Assembly: GCA_028288705.1 (NCBI GenBank)
Contig: JAQBNH010000014.1
Location: forward strand, 240,334 to 304,333
Direction: 5' to 3'
Origin: Ferruginibacter sp.
GTDB taxonomy: Bacteria > Bacteroidota > Bacteroidia > Chitinophagales > Chitinophagaceae
DNA length: 64,000 nucleotides
This document shows positions 42,709 through 51,559 of this stretch, one piece after another. Below the pieces are notes generated by a model. The model saw only the letters and a program-made list of their open reading frames with translations, did not search any database and had not been told where the DNA came from. Position 1 is the stretch's first letter. Every line of letters starts with the position of its first letter. The position numbers and the translations under genes are program-made.

Positions 42709-43563
42709 GTGCGTAATATCTTTCTTTTCATTCGCCGTTATTTTAATTTTCTCGTGTTCCTGGTATTGCAGGTACTGAGCATTTACCTTATTGTTACGTA
42801 CAGCAAATACCAGCAGGCGATGTTTGGTAACAGCGCGAACAAATTAACGGGTAAGGTCAATCAGCAATATGACCGCGTCGAATATTATTTCCAGCTCAAA
42901 CGCACCAACGATTCCCTCGTAAAAGCAAACGAACGGTTGTATAACCAGTTGAAAGTAAATTACGATTTGCCTGACAGCTCGTTCAAGGCAGTCATCGATA
43001 CCGTGCTGGTGGATTCTCTCAAACAATACCAGAAATATCACTACCTGCATGCTAAAGTGATTTCGAATGCGGTTTCTACCCAAAGCAATTATATCGTTCT
43101 TACGGGAAGCAATGTGCGCTTTTTTAAAAAAGGTATGGGCGTTGTTGATGCCAACAATGGTGCTGTTGGTGTGATCACCGAAGTAAGCGGTGATTATGCT
43201 GTGGTGATGAGCCTGCTGCACAAAGACAGTCGCATTAGCGGAAAATTAATGAAGGGGGGAGAAACCGGAACATTAAGCTGGGATGGTAAAGAACCGAATA
43301 TTGTCAACTTCACCGGCATCCCCAAAAGTGCAAAGATTGCAAAAGGAGATACGATCATTACCAGCGGCTTCAGTACTTATTTTCAAAAGGGTATCATCAT
43401 CGGCCGGGTGGAGGAGATCTTCGCAGAAAAATCTACCAGCAATTTTCATATCCGCCTGCGCACCGCTGTGGATTTCAATAACCTCGAATATGCCTACGCG
43501 ATCTTAAATGATCACCAGGAAGCGGTAACAAAATTATTGGACAGTCTGAAAAAACAACAATAG
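42709..43563 (+). CDS. mreC: Rod-shape determining protein MreC
   Basis: Bitopic inner-membrane protein linking MreB to the periplasmic synthases. The 284-residue protein has one N-terminal transmembrane helix (about 8-28, FLVFLVLQVLSIYLIVTYS), a coiled coil (about 40-85), and the beta-barrel pair with GSNVRFFKKGMGVVDANNGAVGVITEVSGDYAVVMSLLHKDSRISG. The start is a GTG at 42709 just after a -7 element. It lies 54 bp after mreB and 12 bp before mreD. Confidence 0.93.
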   Translation: MRNIFLFIRRYFNFLVFLVLQVLSIYLIVTYSKYQQAMFGNSANKLTGKVNQQYDRVEYYFQLKRTNDSLVKANERLYNQLKVNYDLPDSSFKAVIDTVLVDSLKQYQKYHYLHAKVISNAVSTQSNYIVLTGSNVRFFKKGMGVVDANNGAVGVITEVSGDYAVVMSLLHKDSRISGKLMKGGETGTLSWDGKEPNIVNFTGIPKSAKIAKGDTIITSGFSTYFQKGIIIGRVEEIFAEKSTSNFHIRLRTAVDFNNLEYAYAILNDHQEAVTKLLDSLKKQQ

Positions 43564-43575
43564 CAGCGCGTAGCA

Positions 43576-44109
43576 ATGAGTTTACTTGTAAAAAATATTA
43601 TCCGGTTTATGTTGTTCATCCTGGTGCAGGTATTTGTACTGGATAAGATTCATGTACACCAGATGGTTACCCCTTACATTTATTTTTTATTTATTCTCTG
43701 GCTGCCTTTTAAAATGCAACGTACGTTGTTGATGCTCTGCGCCTTTGCCCTGGGTTTCGCGTTGGACAGTTTCCGCCACCAGCCTGGCTTTCATACAGCA
43801 GCATGTGTGTTGATCGCCTATATCAAACCATTTTTAGTAAACATGCTGATCCCCCAGGAAGGGTCGGACACCAATTATGAAGAACCTTCTATAAAGAGTA
43901 TGGGCGGACTAATGCCTTACTTTATCTTCATCAGTATATTGAGCCTGCTGCACAATGCCTGGTTGTTTTTTCTCGAGGCATGGCAATTCGGCAACATCTG
44001 GTATTTCCTCCTCAAAACGCTGCTTTCCACCGCAATAAGTATACTCCTGATCATGATCGCAGAGTTGCTGTTTGTGCGCAAACAAAAATTCCGCACAAAC
44101 ACAATTTAA
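43576..44109 (+). CDS. mreD: Rod-shape determining protein MreD
   Basis: A 177-residue polytopic membrane protein with about five hydrophobic helices (IRFMLFILVQVFVLDKIHVH, TPYIYFLFILWLPFKM, LLMLCAFALGFALDSF). MreD is weakly conserved and here is recognised by topology, size and position between mreC and pbp2. The VLDKIH, LPF and FALDSFRHQPGFH segments fit Bacteroidota MreD. Confidence 0.85.
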   Translation: MSLLVKNIIRFMLFILVQVFVLDKIHVHQMVTPYIYFLFILWLPFKMQRTLLMLCAFALGFALDSFRHQPGFHTAACVLIAYIKPFLVNMLIPQEGSDTNYEEPSIKSMGGLMPYFIFISILSLLHNAWLFFLEAWQFGNIWYFLLKTLLSTAISILLIMIAELLFVRKQKFRTNTI

Positions 44110-44176
44110 TCAGATAATTTTGAGTTAAGTCATCGCGGGGCGAAACCATTCTTCATCTTCATTCTTCTATCAATTA

Positions 44177-46306
44177 ATGTCTGTTTTTAATCAGTCAAGA
44201 AAAAATGTGATCATGCTGGTCTTCATCGGTATGTTCATCGTCATCATCATGCAGCTTGCCAATCTCCAGCTCTTTTCGTCGGAGTACAAAATAATGGCGG
44301 ATATGCAGGGCACTTTTCGGAAGGTGATTTATCCCGATCGCGGAATTGTGTATGACCGCAAAGGCAGGCCCATCCTGCAGAATACGACGATCTACGACCT
44401 GATGGTCACACCCAACAAAGTGCGTGGCATCGATACCGTTGCGTTATGCCAGATCCTGAATATTACTGAAGAGCAATTCAATAAAAAGATCGTTGAACTG
44501 ATCCTTAAAAACAGCCGTACGCGACCGTCCACTTTTGAAGCGTTATTGAGCCAGGATAAAATGGCAATGCTGAATGAATCGATGTACAAATTTGCCCCGG
44601 CGTTTTATTTACAGGAAAGATCTGTTCGTAGTTTTCCTTTTGATGCTGCGGCCAACGTGTTGGGCTACACCGCGGAAGTGGATACGAATTTCTTAAAATA
44701 TCATAAAGATGAAGGCTATGTTTCCGGGGATTATGCAGGTAAAACCGGCATCGAAAAAATTTATGAAAAAGCCCTGATGGGCGAACGCGGTATCGAATAT
44801 TGGAAACGCGATAATAAGAACCGGCTAACAGAAAAATCTGAGAACGGCAGGTTTGATACGGTGGCAGTTGCCGGTCAGAATATGCATAGTTATATTGATA
44901 TCGAATTGCAGGAACTCGGTGAAAAATTAATGCAGAATAAGATCGGCTCCATCGTGGCGATCGATCCCAAAACGGGTGGCATCCTGGCCATGGTGAGTGC
45001 ACCAACCTATAAACCGACCTTGCTCACCGGTAGTCAGCGTAGAAAACATTTGAATGAATTATATCGCGATCCCGCAAAGCCTTTATTAAATCGTGCCGTG
45101 AATGCGGCATATTCTCCAGGCTCCACTTTTAAAACGTTACAGGCGTTGATCGGGTTACACGAAGGTGCGATCACTACCGGTTTTTCTGTTTCCTGTCATG
45201 GTGCTTATTATGGTTGCGGGCGGCCGATGAAATGCCTTGATTTCGGCACCTTTGATTTGCGTCATGCGATCACTGTGTCGGATAATACTTATTTCGCGAA
45301 CGTGATGGAGCGGGTGATCAACAACCCGAAATATCCTTCCGTTGACAGCAGCACGAATGCCTGGAGAAATTACATGAATGCCTTTGGCCTCGGCAAAAAG
45401 CTGGGTGTAGATGTACCTACAGAACGGAATGGATTCATTCCGGGTTCTCCTTACTTTGATAAACTGTATGGCGCCAACCGCTGGAAATTTTGCCAGTTAT
45501 TGTCCATGAGTATCGGGCAGGGGGAAGTAAATACCACACCGATCCAGGTAGCGAACGAGATGTGTTACCTGGCAAATAAAGGATGGTTCATCACACCGCA
45601 TATCGTTGATTCCATTGAAGGTGGCGATAAGTTTGGTTTGCTCGCTCCTTACAGGGAAAAGCATCACCCGATCGATATTCCCGATAGTATTTTTGAAGCG
45701 GTTCATGATGGTATGCAAGGTGTAATGGAACGCGGAACAGGTGCCGGGGCAAAAGTTCCCGGGGTAGTGGTTTGTGGTAAAACAGGAACGGTGGAAAACT
45801 ATATCCGCGGTGTGAAGCAACCCAATCACTCTTTCTTTACCGCATTTGCGCCACGCGATAATCCAAAAATTGCAATCATGTGCGTAGTGGAAAACAGTGG
45901 GCGCTTCGGTGGAACGTATGCGGCACCGATCGTAAGCCTGATGATCGAAAAATACCTGAACGATTCCATCACAGATAAGGCAAGGCTTGCCCGATTGGAG
46001 CAACTGGCTAAAACAAACCTGATCCCGCCCAGCATCGCGGTAGAATTAAAGCGGCTCGATTCGCTCGATCATGCGCGCGACACCGGCTATCTCGTTCAAA
46101 AAGGTTATATCAATATCTCCCGTGATACATTAGGTATTGAAGAAGATGTAGAAGTAAAAGCTGCAGATGTTGAAAAGCTAAAACAGCAATTGAAACAGGA
46201 AGAAGAAAAACGCCGCAAAGATTCTTTGGCAAAGCGCCAGAAGATAGAAGCGATATTGCCCGACAATAAAAAGAAGACCGAGCTAAAAGATTCGGTGCCC
46301 CAATAG
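44177..46306 (+). CDS. mrdA: Penicillin-binding protein 2 (elongation transpeptidase)
   Basis: Class B transpeptidase of the elongasome, partner of RodA. 709 residues: one N-terminal transmembrane helix (about 11-31), a dimerisation/pedestal domain, then the transpeptidase with Ser316 in SPGSTFK (316-319), SDN (in ITVSDNTYFANV) and KTGT (in VCGKTGTVENY). The C-terminal 70 residues form a charged coiled coil (VEKLKQQLKQEEEKRRKDSLAKR) not found in proteobacterial PBP2. It ends 4 bp before rodA. Confidence 0.94.
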   Translation: MSVFNQSRKNVIMLVFIGMFIVIIMQLANLQLFSSEYKIMADMQGTFRKVIYPDRGIVYDRKGRPILQNTTIYDLMVTPNKVRGIDTVALCQILNITEEQFNKKIVELILKNSRTRPSTFEALLSQDKMAMLNESMYKFAPAFYLQERSVRSFPFDAAANVLGYTAEVDTNFLKYHKDEGYVSGDYAGKTGIEKIYEKALMGERGIEYWKRDNKNRLTEKSENGRFDTVAVAGQNMHSYIDIELQELGEKLMQNKIGSIVAIDPKTGGILAMVSAPTYKPTLLTGSQRRKHLNELYRDPAKPLLNRAVNAAYSPGSTFKTLQALIGLHEGAITTGFSVSCHGAYYGCGRPMKCLDFGTFDLRHAITVSDNTYFANVMERVINNPKYPSVDSSTNAWRNYMNAFGLGKKLGVDVPTERNGFIPGSPYFDKLYGANRWKFCQLLSMSIGQGEVNTTPIQVANEMCYLANKGWFITPHIVDSIEGGDKFGLLAPYREKHHPIDIPDSIFEAVHDGMQGVMERGTGAGAKVPGVVVCGKTGTVENYIRGVKQPNHSFFTAFAPRDNPKIAIMCVVENSGRFGGTYAAPIVSLMIEKYLNDSITDKARLARLEQLAKTNLIPPSIAVELKRLDSLDHARDTGYLVQKGYINISRDTLGIEEDVEVKAADVEKLKQQLKQEEEKRRKDSLAKRQKIEAILPDNKKKTELKDSVPQ

Positions 46307-46310
46307 GTTT

Positions 46311-47660
46311 ATGTATCAAAAAAATCCTTCTATATCAAAAGGCGTAGACTGGCTGGTGATATGGCTCTATGCGATCATAATTATTTTCGGGCTGATCTGT
46401 ATTTTTTCCGTGGAATATAAAACGGGCGAGGGTGTGACACAAACCTTGCTCGGCTTCAAAAAAAATTACAGTAAACAATTATTTTATTTCGGTGCCTGTT
46501 GTATCATCGCGGTATTCATCCTGCTGACTGATAGTAAACTGTTTACTGCAACTGCCAACCTCACCTACCTTGTCGGCATCCTGCTCATCATTGCCACGTT
46601 TGTTATTGGTAAAGAGATCAAAGGCTCCAAAAGCTGGATCCCGCTTGGGTTCATGAACCTGCAGCCTGTGGAGCTCTGTAAAATATTTACTGCCCTGGCG
46701 CTCTCAAAATTCCTGAGTATGCAGGAAACGGATTTTCGAAAGCCTAAAGCCCAATTGATTGCTGCAGGTATTGCGTTTACGCCCGCCGTGCTGTCTATCC
46801 TGCAGGGAGAAACCGGGTTGGCACTGGTCTATTTTTCCTTCCTTATCGCCATGTATCGCGAAGGCTTACCGCCGGGTTACCTGATCGCGGGCGTTGCAAT
46901 GGCGGTATTGCTCGTGGTGTCTTTATTGTTTCATACCCAAACGTTACTGATCGCATTCGCCGTATTAGGAGCCGTGATGATCTTCCTCAATCGCCGCCAG
47001 ATCAAACGAAATAAAAATATCCTGATCGTTATTGCCGGCGTCTGGCTCTTCTGCTCCTTATTCGTTGGTGTTGCCGTGCCTTTTGTTTTTAATCACGTAT
47101 TTAAAAAATACCAGGCAGACAGGATCTTTAGTATGGTGGGCGTAGATAACCCGTTTACCGGCAATAAAACCGGCGGCTTATCCGCAGATGAAGAAAAGCA
47201 GAAACAGAAAAAAAACGACCAGCAGAATTATAATGTAAAGCAGTCCAAGATCGCGATTGGCTCAGGTGGATTTGCCGGCAAAGGATTTTTAAAAGGCACG
47301 CAAACGCAGGGCGACTTTGTACCGGAACAACACACCGATTTTATCTTCACTTCGGTGGGAGAAAATTTTGGTTTCTGGGGCTGTACGTTGCTGATGGTGC
47401 TATACCTCGCATTACTGCTCCGGATCATTCGCATCGCGGAGCGCCAGCGAAGTACGTTCAGCCGCGTGTATGCCTATTCTGTCGCCGGTATTATCTTTTT
47501 CCATGTGGCGGTAAATATTTGTGTAACGATCGGCCTCGCGCCGGTAATTGGTATCACGCTGCCATTGATGAGTTATGGCGGATCATCGCTGATCACCTTT
47601 ACGATCCTCATCTTCATTTTGGTTAAGCTGGATGCCGACAGGCAGATGGTGCTCCGGTAA
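46311..47660 (+). CDS. rodA: Rod-shape determining SEDS glycosyltransferase RodA
   Basis: SEDS-family peptidoglycan polymerase. 449 residues with about ten helices. Family motifs are SKSWIPLGFMNLQPVELCKIF, QGETGLALVYFSF, and near the C-terminus GSGGFAGKGFLKGTQTQGDFVPEQHTDFIFTSVGENFGFWG with the catalytic Asp region, then NICVTIGLAPVIGITLPLMSYGGSSLI. A long Lys/Gln-rich cytoplasmic-type loop (about 280-315) is unusual. It is the last gene of the cell-shape operon. Confidence 0.95.
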   Translation: MYQKNPSISKGVDWLVIWLYAIIIIFGLICIFSVEYKTGEGVTQTLLGFKKNYSKQLFYFGACCIIAVFILLTDSKLFTATANLTYLVGILLIIATFVIGKEIKGSKSWIPLGFMNLQPVELCKIFTALALSKFLSMQETDFRKPKAQLIAAGIAFTPAVLSILQGETGLALVYFSFLIAMYREGLPPGYLIAGVAMAVLLVVSLLFHTQTLLIAFAVLGAVMIFLNRRQIKRNKNILIVIAGVWLFCSLFVGVAVPFVFNHVFKKYQADRIFSMVGVDNPFTGNKTGGLSADEEKQKQKKNDQQNYNVKQSKIAIGSGGFAGKGFLKGTQTQGDFVPEQHTDFIFTSVGENFGFWGCTLLMVLYLALLLRIIRIAERQRSTFSRVYAYSVAGIIFFHVAVNICVTIGLAPVIGITLPLMSYGGSSLITFTILIFILVKLDADRQMVLR

Positions 47661-47677
47661 CCAACAACAACCTTTTT

Positions 47678-48421
47678 ATGAAAATTATTCCATTAAGCGA
47701 AGGTGCTTTTACGATAGATAAGTCGAAAGTTTTTATTCCTTTCAACAAAGAAAAAGACGACCTGCAAAGCCGGGCAACGGGCAGTTTACTTGTGGAAGTG
47801 CAGCCCTTTGTTGTTATCACAAAAAAAGATATCCTGCTGCTGGATTGTGGCCTCGGTTTTAGCAACCCAAATGGCATTTTACAGATCCATCAGAATTTGC
47901 TCGATAACGGCATCGATCCAATGGACGTGACAAAGATCCTGGTCAGCCATCTGCATAAAGATCATGCCGGTGGAATAAGTAAAGAAGATCATATCCTGCA
48001 GCAGCGGTTCATTAGTTTTCCCAATGCCCGTTATTATGTAAACAAGCAGGAACTGGCTTTCGCCCTGGAAAAAAACAGCCCCTCCTTCATGCCGGAAGAT
48101 TTCAGCCTGCTGGAGACGGCGACAAATGTAGAACTGACAGAAGGAAATGGAACAATAGATGGCTATATCCGTTATGAAGTAACCGGCGCCCACTCGCCCT
48201 TCCACCAGGTTTTTTGGATAGAAGAAGATGGTGAAACGGTATTTTTTGGTGGCGATGTCGCCCCGCAATTGCAGCAAATGAAAAGCAGGTTTATTGCGAA
48301 ATATGATTTTGACGGGAAGAAATGTATGGAGCTGCGCAGCGAATGGTGGCAACGCGGCCAGGAGGCGCATTGGACCTTCCTGTTCTACCACGATATCAAA
48401 ACCCCGACGATCAGTTTTTAA
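47678..48421 (+). CDS. MBL-fold metallo-hydrolase
   Basis: A 247-residue metallo-beta-lactamase-fold hydrolase. The metal motif is HLHKDH (VSHLHKDHAGG), a His in the variant GAHSPFHQVF, the Asp bridge in FFGGDVAP and a final His in FLFYHDIKT. The substrate is unknown; the family includes glyoxalase-, lactonase- and RNase-like members. It begins 18 bp after rodA and could be part of that transcript. No signal peptide. Confidence 0.85.
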   Translation: MKIIPLSEGAFTIDKSKVFIPFNKEKDDLQSRATGSLLVEVQPFVVITKKDILLLDCGLGFSNPNGILQIHQNLLDNGIDPMDVTKILVSHLHKDHAGGISKEDHILQQRFISFPNARYYVNKQELAFALEKNSPSFMPEDFSLLETATNVELTEGNGTIDGYIRYEVTGAHSPFHQVFWIEEDGETVFFGGDVAPQLQQMKSRFIAKYDFDGKKCMELRSEWWQRGQEAHWTFLFYHDIKTPTISF

Positions 48422-48624
48422 AAAAAGAAGGCCTGCCCTAAAAAGAGCTGGCCGTTGCTAACCTATGAAAAACACCTGCCACAAATGTAGAAGAAAATTG
48501 ATAAGATACAAGTTTTATTATATTTTATTTCCAAGTGTAGCTGCGCTGTAAAATAACCGGTTAGATAAGTTCCGGGCATAAAAAAAGCCCTTCGTGGGAA
48601 GGGCTGCCAAATAAGTATTTTGAG
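48422..48624. other. 203-bp intergenic spacer
   Basis: It lies between convergent MBL-hydrolase and the sigma operon. It holds the sigma-operon terminator at its right end. A possible 28-codon ORF at 48465-48551 has no support. I see nothing else. Confidence 0.5.
48579..48605 (-). terminator. Terminator of the sigma-factor operon
   Basis: On the minus strand AGCCCTTC pairs with GAAGGGCT around a 4-base loop, followed by TTTTTTA. It ends the ECF sigma/anti-sigma/periplasmic-protein operon. Confidence 0.88.
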
Positions 48625-49029
48625 TTAGAAATCGTTCTGCTGAAGTTTTTGTTTTTGCTGTCGCATTTTTCTCAGCCGTTCAATCATTTTCTTCCGGAAT
48701 TCACCATCCTTGCGGAAGAAATCATTCGTTCTTTCTGCACCGATGATCCTGTTAAAACGGTCCTGGTATTTCTTCTTCACATTCAACGATGCCTGCTGCC
48801 GGTCAAGTTCATTGAGGTTGGCACCAACCGTTTTTATTTCGTTGTCATATTGCGCGTGAACAGGCCAGAACTTCTGAGCTTCGTCTTCTGTAAGCTTTAA
48901 TTCCTGCGTGATATAAGCGACATACAAAGCCTGGATCTTTTGCTCCCTTTTTGCCGGATCGCCCGGTTGGGCAACGGCGATGCCGATGGAAGAAACAAAG
49001 ATGCTGATGTATAGTAAAAATGATTTCAT
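48625..49029 (-). CDS. Periplasmic Spy/CpxP-like small protein
   Basis: A 134-residue secreted protein: signal peptide (KSFLLYISIFVSSIGIAVAQ), then a helical, charge-rich body (KREQKIQALYVAYITQELKLTEDEAQKFWPVHAQYDNEIK and MIERLRKMRQQKQKLQQNDF). The LTxxEAxxFWPV segment is like the Spy/CpxP LTxxQ motif of envelope-stress chaperones. As third gene of an ECF sigma operon it could bind misfolded proteins or relay stress to the anti-sigma (inference). Confidence 0.7.
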   Translation of the reverse strand: MKSFLLYISIFVSSIGIAVAQPGDPAKREQKIQALYVAYITQELKLTEDEAQKFWPVHAQYDNEIKTVGANLNELDRQQASLNVKKKYQDRFNRIIGAERTNDFFRKDGEFRKKMIERLRKMRQQKQKLQQNDF

Positions 49030-49035
49030 GATTGC

Positions 49036-49782
49036 TTAGTTTGTTACGTTGATCTGGTTTAAAAATTCATCCAGTGTATTTTCATTCGTCAGGTAATCGG
49101 TGGGATCTGGAAGATTGTTATCATCCGTTGCCGACGCTACCAGGGCCGCATTCACATCCTGGCCATGCTTCACTAAATATTGCTCGATATCTTTATCTGA
49201 AACGGTTAAGAGTTCTTTTTCAAAGCTGTTGCTGCGTAAAATCTCCCCTGCTTTCGCCATCACCGCGGTATTATCCGGGGCAGGCAGGGCGGGCTGTTCT
49301 GTACGGTTATTGAATACAGAGAGTACACTCAGGCCGATCACCCCACTCACAACTGCTGCTGCCGCATATCTGAACACATTGCTTCTTGGCTTCATTTGCA
49401 CAACCTTCGCCGTCACCGGTAATTGCTGCCTGATCTCTTTCGCCAGGCCATCAAAATATCCTGCAGGAACAGTAAAAGGGTGCTGATTACCAATCGCTGC
49501 GAGTGTAGGGGATAAGGTCGCTATTTCTGACAGTTGCGAAGTTTCTGCTTTGATCCTGTTCATTATATTTCCGGCGAGCTGATCAAAATATCCCTCAGGC
49601 ACGCTGAAATGATTACCCGCCGGCAACTCAAATGAGCTTTCTTCCTGAACGCGACGCTGAAGCTCAACGGGAAGCTGACTGAAATAACCTTCGGGCACAC
49701 GGTATACATTCACCCGCGGAATAGCGGCCAAATGCGGACTTAATCCGGCTAATTCCCTTAATATGTCATTTTTATTCGTCAT
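49036..49782 (-). CDS. Putative membrane anti-sigma factor with internal repeats
   Basis: A 248-residue bitopic protein. The N-terminal half contains the short motif VPxGYFxxL three times (about 29-37 VPEGYFSQL, 61-69 VPEGYFDQL, 105-113 VPAGYFDGL) and SPxLAAI twice (15-21, 91-97). One transmembrane helix lies near 138-157 (YAAAAVVSGVIGLSVLSVF), and the C-terminal half is periplasmic and acidic. It lies 34 bp after an ECF sigma gene, the normal place for an anti-sigma, but lacks a recognisable zinc anti-sigma HxxxCxxC motif. Confidence 0.72.
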   Translation of the reverse strand: MTNKNDILRELAGLSPHLAAIPRVNVYRVPEGYFSQLPVELQRRVQEESSFELPAGNHFSVPEGYFDQLAGNIMNRIKAETSQLSEIATLSPTLAAIGNQHPFTVPAGYFDGLAKEIRQQLPVTAKVVQMKPRSNVFRYAAAAVVSGVIGLSVLSVFNNRTEQPALPAPDNTAVMAKAGEILRSNSFEKELLTVSDKDIEQYLVKHGQDVNAALVASATDDNNLPDPTDYLTNENTLDEFLNQINVTN

Positions 49783-49816
49783 TGCTAGCTTATAGACTGT
49801 TTTTTATGCCCGAAGT

Positions 49817-50368
49817 TTAACGGTTAAGGATATAATCTTCGATCTTCTTTACTGCGTGGTGATAACTGGCTTTGAGGGCACCTTCGCTGGTTTCCAGCAC
49901 GCGGCTCATTTCTTCGTAGGGCATTTCTTCAAAATAGCGCAGGTTGAAGACCGCTTTTTGTTTCTCCGGCAATTGCTGGATAGCGAGTTGCAGTTTCCAC
50001 TCCAGTTTATTGCCATCAAAATCCTTGTCTGCCTGCAATTTATTTACGACGCTGCTCTCGTCATCACTTAAAGAAGTAGCCGATCTTTTTTTCTGCTGTT
50101 CCAAAAAGCTGAGGCTTTCATTGGTGGCAATGCGGTATAACCAGGTATATAACTGGCTGTCTTCGCGGAAATTCTCCAGGTTTTTCCAAACCTTGATAAA
50201 CATATTCTGCACTACATCGTTGGCATCATCATGATCTGCCAGCATACGGCGGATATGCCAGTACAGTTTTTCCTGGTATTTTTTTACAATGCTCGTAAAT
50301 GCTGCTTCCCGGGTTGCTTCGTTCTTAAAAAGCAGCAGCAATTCTTTATCATCTGAAATGTCGGCCAT
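49817..50368 (-). CDS. ECF-family RNA polymerase sigma factor
   Basis: A 183-residue sigma-70 group 4 protein with region 2 (about 20-85, HIRRMLADHDDANDVVQNMFIKVWKNLENF, ending LYRIATNESL) and region 4 (about 120-175, QLPEKQKAVFNLRYFEEMPYEEMSRVLETSEGALKASYHHAVKKIE). It is first in an operon with an anti-sigma candidate and a Spy-like periplasmic protein, a typical envelope-stress arrangement. A -7 element of the housekeeping type precedes it, and I see no obvious autoregulated ECF promoter. Confidence 0.93.
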   Translation of the reverse strand: MADISDDKELLLLFKNEATREAAFTSIVKKYQEKLYWHIRRMLADHDDANDVVQNMFIKVWKNLENFREDSQLYTWLYRIATNESLSFLEQQKKRSATSLSDDESSVVNKLQADKDFDGNKLEWKLQLAIQQLPEKQKAVFNLRYFEEMPYEEMSRVLETSEGALKASYHHAVKKIEDYILNR

Positions 50369-50385
50369 AAATAAGTTGAGTAGAA

Positions 50386-50393
50386 CAAATGTA
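50386..50393 (-). promoter_or_regulatory. -7 element for the ECF sigma operon
   Basis: The minus strand reads TACATTTG, exact TAnnTTTG, 17 bp before the sigma-factor ATG. Confidence 0.5.
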
Positions 50394-50463
50394 GAAAAAC
50401 CATCGCTAAGACGGGCGGCTCGCCGAAAAGTTTAATCATTTACTTTCCAACAGGTTAACGGCA

Positions 50464-50488
50464 TAAAAAAACCAACCCGAAGGTTGGT
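50464..50488 (-). terminator. Terminator after the transketolase C-subunit gene
   Basis: On the minus strand ACCAACC pairs with GGTTGGT around a 4-base loop and is followed by TTTTTTATG. Confidence 0.88.
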
Positions 50489-50498
50489 GCTAAAAAAA

Positions 50499-51455
50499 TT
50501 ATTTTTTTCTCGCCAGCACTTTTTCAGCTGCTGCAACAATATGTTCTGCATCGAGGCCATATTTCACGAGCAGGTCCATCGGCTTGCCACTCTCACCAAA
50601 CGTATCGTTGGTGCCAATATATTCGATCGGAACGGGCCAGTCACGTGCTGCTGTTTGTGCAACACTATCGCCCAGGCCGCCAATGATATTATGTTCTTCT
50701 GCCGTTACCGCGCAGCCAGTTTTTTTAATAGATGCAAGGATCGCTTCGGTATCCAGCGGCTTGATCGTATGAATATTGATCAGGTCGACGCTGATGCCTT
50801 TTGCTTCCAGCACTTTTGCAGCTTCCACCGCGATCCAAACCATATGCCCGCAGGCGAAAATGCTGATATCTTTTCCTTCATTTAAAATTTGCGCCTTACC
50901 AATGGTGAAATCTTCTTCTTTGGTAAAGATTGGCCAAACCGGCCGGCCGAACCTTAGATAAACCGGACCTTCATATTTCGCTATGGCTTTGGTAGCCGCT
51001 TTCGTTTGGTTATAATCTGCAGGAACGATCACCGTCATGCCCGGTAACATTTTCATCAGGCCGATATCTTCCAGGATCTGGTGTGTAGCGCCATCCTCGC
51101 CCAATGTAAGGCCGGCATGCGATGCACAAATTTTTACGTTCTTACCGCTATAGGCCACGCTCTGGCGGATCTGGTCGTACACACGGCCCGTACTGAAGTT
51201 GGCAAACGTGGTGGTGTATGGGATTTTGCCACCAATCGTCAATCCGGCTGCGATACCAATCATATTGGCTTCGGCGATACCGCACTGGATAAACCTTTCC
51301 GGGAATTCCTTCATGAACGGGCCAAGCTTTAACGAGCCGGCAAGGTCGGCTGTAAGTGCCACAACGTTTTCGTTTTCGCGTCCCGCTTCGAGGATGCCAT
51401 CACCAAACCCGCTGCGGGTATCTTTATTACCTGTAACCTGAATATCCTGGAGCAT
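50499..51455 (-). CDS. Transketolase C-terminal subunit (split type, orphan)
   Basis: Second half of a split transketolase: 318 residues with the pyrimidine-binding domain and the C-terminal domain. Catalytic Glu62 is in QCGIAEANMIGIAAGL. Also visible are KICASHAGLTLGEDGATHQILEDIGLM and GFGDSVAQ-like GGLGDSVAQTAARDWPVPIEYIGTND. It needs the N-terminal, thiamin-pyrophosphate-phosphate-binding half, normally encoded just upstream. The neighbour upstream here is a polysaccharide deacetylase gene, and the partner is not in the window. Confidence 0.9.
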   Translation of the reverse strand: MLQDIQVTGNKDTRSGFGDGILEAGRENENVVALTADLAGSLKLGPFMKEFPERFIQCGIAEANMIGIAAGLTIGGKIPYTTTFANFSTGRVYDQIRQSVAYSGKNVKICASHAGLTLGEDGATHQILEDIGLMKMLPGMTVIVPADYNQTKAATKAIAKYEGPVYLRFGRPVWPIFTKEEDFTIGKAQILNEGKDISIFACGHMVWIAVEAAKVLEAKGISVDLINIHTIKPLDTEAILASIKKTGCAVTAEEHNIIGGLGDSVAQTAARDWPVPIEYIGTNDTFGESGKPMDLLVKYGLDAEHIVAAAEKVLARKK

Positions 51456-51559
51456 AATATATATTTAAACTGCTGTCTGCAATTGCCCGCAAAGTAAAAG
51501 AAAGATTCGCAGGCTGGCAAATGAGATCAGCAAAGTTGCTAACAAAAATGAGGATGGCC

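Noticed and set aside
48482..48489. A TACATTTG -7 element on the minus strand pointing into the MBL hydrolase gene
   Set aside because: It matches the consensus but would produce only an antisense transcript. A single 8-mer match in A/T-rich sequence is weak.
48465..48551. A 28-codon ORF with a CHKC motif between the MBL hydrolase and the sigma operon
   Set aside because: It is short and unsupported, and the two cysteines alone are not evidence.
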